Source: JAWXBK01 sp034439975 (lineage in GTDB: Bacteria > Pseudomonadota > Alphaproteobacteria > Dongiales > Dongiaceae). Taken from it: a DNA stretch of 64,000 nucleotides. Shown piece after piece: positions 58,813 to 64,000 of this stretch. Position 1 is the stretch's first letter, and each line of letters opens with the position of its first letter. Made by a program: the position numbers and the translations under genes. The stretch covers positions 1 to 64,000 of the forward strand of contig JAWXBK010000105.1 of NCBI GenBank assembly GCA_034439975.1, in the 5' to 3' direction. A model generated the notes under the pieces. It searched no databases and was not told the DNA's origin. It was given only the letters and a program-made list of their open reading frames with translations.

Positions 58813-59258
58813 ACCGCAGTGATATCGCCGATCCGCTCCGCGATCTCCGCCGGCTGCATCATCGTGAGATCCTTGTTGAGCGTGCCGACCAGTCGCGCCT
58901 GTGCGTTCTTGCCGAGCGCGCTGCGCAAATCGCCGAGCGCCTGCGGCGGGGCGACGACGACCAGCCGATCGTATTCGCCTTGTTGGGCTGCCTGTTCGAC
59001 GATGTCGGCAATACGCGCGACGAATCGCTCTTTTTCCTGTCGGTGATAGTCCACGGTGGGTGTGATACCGTGTCGGGAAATGTCGGCGCTCTCGAAGACG
59101 CGGCCTGGTCGGTCGCTGCGCAGTTCGCGGTCCGGCGGCAGCTCGGTTTCGTATTGGTGACCGGGCATCGCGGTCAGCCCGTGCCCCGGCCCGTCGTTCT
59201 GCAGGATGGCGGCGCGTTTGCCGTCTGCGACGACGACCCAGGTGATTGTCTTGCGCAT
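58809..59258 (-). CDS. Host-attachment-family protein (bacterial eRF1-like fold)
   Basis: A 149 aa protein, family named after an Agrobacterium host-attachment gene; the fold resembles domains of archaeal/eukaryotic release factor 1 and Pelota. It shows TWVVVADGKRAAILQNDGPG at the start, a central HRQEKERFVARIADIVEQAAQQGEYDRLVVVAPPQALGDLRSAL and VGTLNKDLTMMQPAEIAERI at the end, all typical. A ribosome-rescue-like role has been proposed for the wider baeRF group but not shown here. ATG 59258 is the natural start; the frame to 59417 has no features. It lies convergent to rlmE. Confidence 0.9.
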   Translation of the reverse strand: MRKTITWVVVADGKRAAILQNDGPGHGLTAMPGHQYETELPPDRELRSDRPGRVFESADISRHGITPTVDYHRQEKERFVARIADIVEQAAQQGEYDRLVVVAPPQALGDLRSALGKNAQARLVGTLNKDLTMMQPAEIAERIGDITAV

Positions 59259-59438
59259 CGATTCGCTCCTGTATTGGTTCCCGCACGCCCTTCCTATCAA
59301 GGCACGTTTGCGCCCGTTCGCAAGGGGCAAAGGGGTCGCAGGGCCGGCCGGCCAAGGTTTAAAGTAGGGGCCCTTGGCACCCTTGGTCCCCCTGTGTATG
59401 GTGCCGCGCCATCCCAAGGCCGAGCCCGGAGCGATGGC

Positions 59439-60902
59439 ATGGAAATCCGCGAAGCGCTGACGTTCGATGACGTGTTGCTACGGCCGGCCGCTTCGTCGGT
59501 CCTGCCCAACGCGGCCGACACGCGCACCCGTCTCACGAAAACGATCGAACTCGGTATCCCGCTGATGTCCTCGGCGATGGACACCGTGACCGAAGCGCGG
59601 CTTGCGATCGCGATGGCCCAGAACGGCGGCATCGGCGTCATTCACAAGAACATGGACGCGCAGCGCCAGGCCGACGAAGTGCGCCGCGTCAAGAAATTCG
59701 AATCCGGCATGGTGGTCAATCCGCTGACCATCCATCCCGACCAGACTTTGGCCGACGCGCTCGCCTTGATGGAGCATCACGAGATCTCCGGCTTTCCGGT
59801 GGTCGAGCGCGGCAGCGGCAAACTGGTCGGCATCCTCACCAACCGCGATGTACGCTTTGCCAATGACAGTCGCCAGAAGGTGAGCGAGCTGATGACCCGC
59901 GAGCGGCTCATCACCGTCAAGGACGGCGTTCAGCATGACGAGGCGAAGCGGCTGCTGCACCAGTACCGCATCGAAAAACTGCTCGTGGTCGACGACGATT
60001 ATCGCTGCGTCGGTCTCGTCACGGTCAAGGACATGGAAAAGGCGCGTGCCTATCCGAACGCCTGCAAGGACGAACAGGGCCGCCTGCGTGTGGCCGCTGC
60101 GATCGGTGTCGGGCCGGATGGTCTATTGCGCGCCGAGGCGCTGCTCGAAGCCGGCGTCGACGTGCTGGTGGTCGATACCGCGCACGGCCATTCGCGCGGC
60201 GTGCTCGATGCGGTCGGGTCCGTGAAGCGCCTCTCCAATGCCTGCCAGGTGATCGCCGGCAATGTCGCAACATCCGACGGCGCGCGCGCCTTGATCGACG
60301 CGGGTGCGGATTCGGTCAAGGTCGGGATCGGGCCAGGTTCGATCTGCACGACGCGGATCATCGCCGGCGTCGGCGTGCCGCAATTGACGGCCGTCATGGA
60401 TGCGGTGAGTGCCGCGCGCGAGCGCAACATTCCCGTGATCGCCGATGGCGGCATCAAATATTCGGGCGATATCGCAAAGGCGATCGCGGCCGGCGCCGAT
60501 TGCGTGATGATCGGCTCGCTGCTCGCGGGCACCGACGAAAGCCCGGGCGAAGTCATTCTTTATCAGGGCCGCTCGTACAAGACCTATCGTGGCATGGGGT
60601 CGCTCGGTGCGATGGCGCGCGGTTCGGCCGATCGCTATTTCCAGCAGGAAGTGCAGAGCACACTGAAACTGGTGCCGGAAGGTGTCGAGGGCCGCGTGCC
60701 GTACAAGGGGCCCGTCGGCAATGTGATCCATCAACTCGTCGGCGGCCTCAAGGCGGCGATGGGCTATACCGGCAACGGCACGATCGCCGACATGCGCAGC
60801 AAGTGCGAGTTCCTGCGCGTCACCAGCGCCGGTTTTCGCGAGAGCCATGTGCATGACGTCACGGTCACGCAGGAGGCGCCGAATTACCGGCCCGATCTCT
60901 GA
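59439..60902 (+). CDS. guaB: Inosine-5'-monophosphate dehydrogenase
   Basis: Oxidises IMP to XMP, the rate-limiting step of GMP synthesis. The 487 aa protein starts LTFDDVLLRPAASSVLP, has a pair of CBS domains (about 95-210, GFPVVERGSGKLVGILTNRDVRF and KLLVVDDDYRCVGLVTVKDM), then VDTAHGHSRGVLDAV, the catalytic loop GIGPGSICTTRIIAGVGVPQ with the active Cys, and YRGMGSLGAM. The start at 59439 gives the standard N-terminus; the frame is open far upstream but that is rlmE-region noise. guaA follows three genes later in the same direction. Confidence 0.97.
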   Translation: MEIREALTFDDVLLRPAASSVLPNAADTRTRLTKTIELGIPLMSSAMDTVTEARLAIAMAQNGGIGVIHKNMDAQRQADEVRRVKKFESGMVVNPLTIHPDQTLADALALMEHHEISGFPVVERGSGKLVGILTNRDVRFANDSRQKVSELMTRERLITVKDGVQHDEAKRLLHQYRIEKLLVVDDDYRCVGLVTVKDMEKARAYPNACKDEQGRLRVAAAIGVGPDGLLRAEALLEAGVDVLVVDTAHGHSRGVLDAVGSVKRLSNACQVIAGNVATSDGARALIDAGADSVKVGIGPGSICTTRIIAGVGVPQLTAVMDAVSAARERNIPVIADGGIKYSGDIAKAIAAGADCVMIGSLLAGTDESPGEVILYQGRSYKTYRGMGSLGAMARGSADRYFQQEVQSTLKLVPEGVEGRVPYKGPVGNVIHQLVGGLKAAMGYTGNGTIADMRSKCEFLRVTSAGFRESHVHDVTVTQEAPNYRPDL

Positions 60903-60947
60903 TCCGCCGGCGCCGCACCGGCGCCCCTGTCTCGTGGTTTGGGCCGT

Positions 60948-62276
60948 ATGACGCCCGGCGCGCGCCTGCAGGCGACCATCGAACTGCTCGACGCCCTCAT
61001 CGGATCCACAGCACCTGCCGATACAGTGATTGCCGGATTTCTGCGGCAGCGTCGCTATGTCGGCAGCGGCGATCGGCGCGCGATCCTGGAGCGTGTCTAT
61101 GCCCTGCTGCGGCGGCGCGCGGCGCTCGCCTGGTGGATCGAGCGCGTCGCGGGGCCGGGGCGGCCGGCGCCCTCGGGCCGCCGCCTGATGCTCGCAGCGT
61201 TGATGCTCCTCGAAGGAAACCAGGCGAGTGCGGTCGGATCGCTTTTCAACGGCCAGCGATACTGTCCGGCGCCGCTGAACGACGAGGAACGCGTGCTGCT
61301 GGACGCGCTCGATGGCCAATCGTTGCATCCTGCGGATCAACCTGAAGCGGTGCGGCTCGAACTGCCCGACTGGGCGGAGCCGGGCTTGCGCGAACGCTTC
61401 GGTGCCGAATACGAAACCGAGATCGAGGCGCTGAACAAACCGGCCGCGCTCGATCTGCGGGCCAACACATTGATCGGCACGCGCGAAGAGGCGATCGCCG
61501 AACTTGCAGCCGAAGGCGTCGCCGCAGCACCGACGCCGTTTTCGCCGGTCGGAATGCGCGTTACCAAACGTCCGGCGCTCGCGACGCTCGAAAGTTTCAA
61601 GCGCGGCCTCGTCGAAGTGCAGGACGAGGGCTCACAAATCGTCTCGCTGCTGGTCGATGCGCGCGCCGGCATGAAAGTCGCCGATTTCTGTGCCGGCGCC
61701 GGCGGCAAGACGCTCGCGATGGCGGCGTCGATGCGCAACAAGGGCGTGCTCGTCGCCTGCGATGTCGCGAAGGGCAGGCTCGATCGTGCGGCGGTGCGGC
61801 TGCGTCGCGCTCATGTCGACAATGTGCAGCGCCGTCTGCTCGAGAGCGCGCGCGATCCCTGGATCAAGCGCCAGGTCGCGACCTTCGACCGCGTTCTGGT
61901 CGATGCGCCCTGCACCGGCTCCGGCACCTGGCGGCGCAATCCCGATCAGCGCTGGCGGATCGCGCCCGAGATGCTCGAATCGCTGATCAACGAACAGCGC
62001 GCGATTCTCGACCAGGCGGCCCGGCTGGTTCGGCCGGGCGGCCGGCTCGTTTATGCGACCTGTTCGTTCTTCCGCGCCGAGAACGAGGACCAGATCGAGG
62101 CCTTCATTGCCCGGATGCCCGGATTTGCGCTATTGCCGGTCGCCGGCGTCTGGTCGGATGTGCTGCCTGGCGAATGCCCGGCAACCGCGCCGACCTTGAT
62201 GCTGACGCCCGCGCGGCACGGAACCGACGGGTTCTTCGTTGCAGTTCTCCAGAAGCAGGACGCGCCGCCCGCATGA
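60948..62276 (+). CDS. RsmB-type rRNA (cytosine-5-)-methyltransferase
   Basis: A 442 aa NOP/Sun-family protein. An N-terminal NusB-like helical domain (about 1-130) is followed by the methyltransferase domain with EVQDEGSQIVSLLVDARAGMKVADFCAGAGGKTLAMAA (SAM site), VLVDAPCTGSGTWRRNPDQRW (motif IV, PC) and GRLVYATCSFFRAENEDQI (motif VI, catalytic TCS). Two cysteines make it an active m5C methyltransferase. Usual target is C967 of 16S rRNA (RsmB). I use ATG 60948; a TTG at 60939 adds three residues. The stop overlaps the next start (ATGA). Confidence 0.92.
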   Translation: MTPGARLQATIELLDALIGSTAPADTVIAGFLRQRRYVGSGDRRAILERVYALLRRRAALAWWIERVAGPGRPAPSGRRLMLAALMLLEGNQASAVGSLFNGQRYCPAPLNDEERVLLDALDGQSLHPADQPEAVRLELPDWAEPGLRERFGAEYETEIEALNKPAALDLRANTLIGTREEAIAELAAEGVAAAPTPFSPVGMRVTKRPALATLESFKRGLVEVQDEGSQIVSLLVDARAGMKVADFCAGAGGKTLAMAASMRNKGVLVACDVAKGRLDRAAVRLRRAHVDNVQRRLLESARDPWIKRQVATFDRVLVDAPCTGSGTWRRNPDQRWRIAPEMLESLINEQRAILDQAARLVRPGGRLVYATCSFFRAENEDQIEAFIARMPGFALLPVAGVWSDVLPGECPATAPTLMLTPARHGTDGFFVAVLQKQDAPPA

Positions 62277-62824
62277 GCCAGTCCGGACAGATCCGCCGCG
62301 CCCGCGTCTCCGATGCCCGTGCCATCGCGCAGATCCATGTCGAGACATGGCGCGCGGCCTATGCCGGCATCCTGCCCGACCGGGTGATGCTCGAAATGTC
62401 GGTCGATTCCAAGACTGCGCATTGGCGGCGCGTGATCGAGAAGCAGGGTTCGCACGAACTGGTGCTGGTCGCCGAGGTGCCGCTCGCGGGACTGGTCGGT
62501 TTCGCGAGTTGTGCCCGCGGCGCGCCCGGCGCGCCGGTCGAAGGCGGCGAAGTGCAGACGCTCTATGTCATGCCCGACTGGCAGGAACAGGGCTTCGGCC
62601 GTCGCCTGTTGTGCAATTGCCTGCGGACGATCCGCAGCGCCGCGATGAACGGCGCCTATGCCTGGGTGCTCGCCGCCAATCATTCGCGCTTCTTCTACGA
62701 GGCGATGGGCGGGCAGCGCATCGGCGAGCGCGTCGAGCGGCTCTGGGGCGTCGATCTGCCGGAGATCGCCTATGGCTGGCGCGATCTGGCGCGCCTGCCG
62801 GAACCCTGCCGGCGGCGCGGATGA
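62273..62824 (+). CDS. GNAT-family N-acetyltransferase
   Basis: A 183 aa acetyltransferase. It begins IRRARVSDARAIAQIHVETWRAAYAGILP, typical of the GNAT subgroup, and has the acetyl-CoA pyrophosphate loop VQTLYVMPDWQEQGFGRRLL (QxxGxG/A, about 101-120) and a C-terminal VLAANHSRFFYEAMGGQRIGE. The substrate (amine, protein N-terminus or antibiotic) cannot be told. It overlaps the RsmB-type gene by four bases and is tightly followed by guaA. Confidence 0.9.
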   Translation: MSQSGQIRRARVSDARAIAQIHVETWRAAYAGILPDRVMLEMSVDSKTAHWRRVIEKQGSHELVLVAEVPLAGLVGFASCARGAPGAPVEGGEVQTLYVMPDWQEQGFGRRLLCNCLRTIRSAAMNGAYAWVLAANHSRFFYEAMGGQRIGERVERLWGVDLPEIAYGWRDLARLPEPCRRRG

Positions 62825-62880
62825 GCGCCTTAACTCCGTCGGCGCGCAAGCGAACCAAGAAAGGCGAACGGCCCGCATGA
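62821..62880 (+). CDS. Possible 19-residue coupled micro-ORF before guaA
   Basis: A tiny frame MSALTPSARKRTKKGERPA starts at an ATGA overlapping the GNAT stop and ends at an ATGA overlapping the guaA start. It is strongly basic and too short for a domain. It may merely be a linker that keeps ribosomes moving from the GNAT gene to guaA, or chance. No family known. Confidence 0.25.
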   Translation: MSALTPSARKRTKKGERPA

Positions 62881-64000
62881 CCGCTCCAGACCGCATCCTG
62901 ATCCTCGATTTCGGTTCGCAGTTCACGCAGCTCATCGCGCGGCGTGTGCGCGAGGCGGGCGTCTATTGCGAGATCCTGCCGTTCAATGTCGACGAGAAAC
63001 GCATCCGCGAATTCGGCGCGCGCGGCATCATCCTCTCGGGCGGTCCGGCCTCGGTCTATGAAGGCTCTTCGCCGCAGGCGCCGGATGTCGTTTTCAAACT
63101 CGGCGTGCCGTTGCTCGGCATCTGCTATGGCGAGCAGGCGATCTGTGCCAGCCTCGGCGGTAAGGTCGAAAGCTCGGATCATCGCGAATTCGGCCGCGCC
63201 TTCGTCGACGTGAAGAAAAGCTGTGCGCTCTTCGACGGCGTGTGGCTGCCGGGCGATCGCGAGCAGGTCTGGATGAGCCACGGCGACAGGATAGTCGCCA
63301 TCCCCCCGGGCTTCGAGGTCGTGGCCGTCAGCGAGGGCTCGCCCTTCGCGGCGATCGCCGACGAAAAGCGCCGCATCTACGCGGTGCAGTTCCATCTCGA
63401 GGTCGTGCACACCTCGCAGGGCGCAAAACTGCTAGCGAATTTCGCACGCAGGATCGCCGGTTGCGCAGGCGACTGGACGATGGCCGCGTTCAAGGACCAG
63501 GCGATCGCGAAGATCCGCGAACAGGTGGGCAAGGGCCGCGTCGTCTGCGGGCTCTCGGGCGGCGTCGATTCGTCGGTCGTCGCGGCTCTGCTGCACGAGG
63601 CGATCGGCGAGCAGCTCACCTGCATCTTCGTCGATCACGGTCTGCTGCGCGCCAACGAGGCCGAACAGGTCGTCGAGCTCTTCCGCAACCATTACAACAT
63701 TGCGCTGCGCCATCGCGACGCGAGCGATCTGTTCCTCGGCGAACTCGCCGGCGAGACCGACCCCGAAGCCAAGCGCAAGACCATCGGCCGGCTCTTCATC
63801 GACGTGTTCGACGAAGAGGCGCATGCGATTGGCGGCGCCGATTTCCTGGCGCAGGGCACGCTCTATCCCGACGTGATCGAATCGGTGTCGTTCATCGGCG
63901 GACCGAGCGTCACCATCAAATCGCATCACAATGTCGGCGGCCTGCCGGCGCGGATGCGCATGAAGCTGGTCGAGCCGCTGCGCGAACTCTTCAAGGACGA
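62877..64000 (+). CDS. guaA: GMP synthase (glutamine-hydrolysing), 5' part, cut by window edge
   Basis: Converts XMP to GMP using glutamine and ATP. About 374 codons are in the window. The class I glutaminase domain starts ILILDFGSQFTQLIARRVRE, has the catalytic C83 in LGICYGEQAIC, and H173/E175 in AVQFHLEVVHTS. The ATP-PPase domain shows the P-loop VVCGLSGGVDSSVVAALL and VDHGLLRANEAEQV. Two positions differ from the usual motifs: Glu86 where GICYGMQ normally has Met, and Leu174 where FHPEV has Pro. The gene continues past the right edge. Confidence 0.95.
   Translation, partial: MTAPDRILILDFGSQFTQLIARRVREAGVYCEILPFNVDEKRIREFGARGIILSGGPASVYEGSSPQAPDVVFKLGVPLLGICYGEQAICASLGGKVESSDHREFGRAFVDVKKSCALFDGVWLPGDREQVWMSHGDRIVAIPPGFEVVAVSEGSPFAAIADEKRRIYAVQFHLEVVHTSQGAKLLANFARRIAGCAGDWTMAAFKDQAIAKIREQVGKGRVVCGLSGGVDSSVVAALLHEAIGEQLTCIFVDHGLLRANEAEQVVELFRNHYNIALRHRDASDLFLGELAGETDPEAKRKTIGRLFIDVFDEEAHAIGGADFLAQGTLYPDVIESVSFIGGPSVTIKSHHNVGGLPARMRMKLVEPLRELFKD

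Noticed and set aside
57819..60902. 1027-codon plus-strand frame that contains guaB
   Set aside because: Only the last 487 codons are GuaB; the upstream part is out of frame with ppx and rlmE and antisense to the host-attachment gene. guaB starts at 59439.
1..64000. CRISPR arrays or rRNA genes
   Set aside because: No regularly spaced repeats of CRISPR size and no conserved rRNA segments were seen on either strand.

Overview
The window is a gene-dense stretch of high-GC chromosome, almost certainly from an alphaproteobacterium of the Rhodospirillales/Rhizobiales type. The evidence is internal: RecA lies near AlaS, DksA has a single zinc-site cysteine of the alphaproteobacterial kind, and DUF2852, DUF3553, DUF2062, a BtuB-type cobalamin uptake operon and repeated Pot-type ABC transporters are present. 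Near-matches to the GTTC-N7-GTTC LexA box lie in front of recA. I see no rRNA or CRISPR array and one tRNA (Gln, CUG).

Layout. 1-4.2 kb (minus): a polyamine/opine-type ABC transporter (binding protein, ATPase, two permeases). 4.4-10.5 kb (minus): a vitamin B12 uptake operon btuB-btuF-btuC-btuD-tonB led by a cobalamin riboswitch. 10.6-18.3 kb: a TPR/O-GlcNAc-transferase-like protein, a degenerate alpha/beta hydrolase, an AbrB-type membrane protein, an ArgE-like deacetylase, an N-formylglutamate amidohydrolase, NAD kinase and an unknown secreted protein. 18.3-20.9 kb: moaA and mobA for molybdenum cofactor, then a small glycosyltransferase-like protein. 21-28 kb: two tandem GSTs, a SoxA-like/SoxB-like oxidoreductase pair, a TetR regulator, a lower-GC GcvT/DmdA-like gene and a DMSP-lyase-family cupin.

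28.2-44 kb is mostly housekeeping: DUF2852, a broken two-LCCL-domain gene, DUF3553, DksA, RecA, a PEP-mutase-family enzyme, AlaS, a cyclic-nucleotide-gated K+ channel, a Tat-type cyclophilin, isocitrate dehydrogenase, a GT4 glycosyltransferase, a LOG-family protein, a dihaem cytochrome c, a LysM protein and a DUF2062 protein. 44.2-52 kb is a seven-gene plus-strand operon: a second Pot-type transporter, two different glutamine-synthetase-like ligases and a phytanoyl-CoA-dioxygenase-family oxygenase, which reads as an uptake and gamma-glutamylation route for an amine.

52.5-56.85 kb is a decayed island: an IS3-type element with its middle deleted, a frameshifted msrA, truncated Sel1, VOC and NTF2-like fragments, an orphan ATP-grasp-like gene, and the tail of a large serine recombinase that runs into the 3' end of tRNA-Gln. 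57-64 kb returns to core genes: ppx/gppA-rlmE, a host-attachment-family protein, guaB, an RsmB-type rRNA methyltransferase, a GNAT acetyltransferase and the start of guaA, cut by the window edge.

The most notable points are the transporter/two-ligase/oxygenase operon, the SoxAB-like plus DmdA-like plus DMSP-lyase-like neighbourhood, and two separate genes (LCCL protein and msrA) each thrown out of frame by one extra base in a 7-base G/C run.
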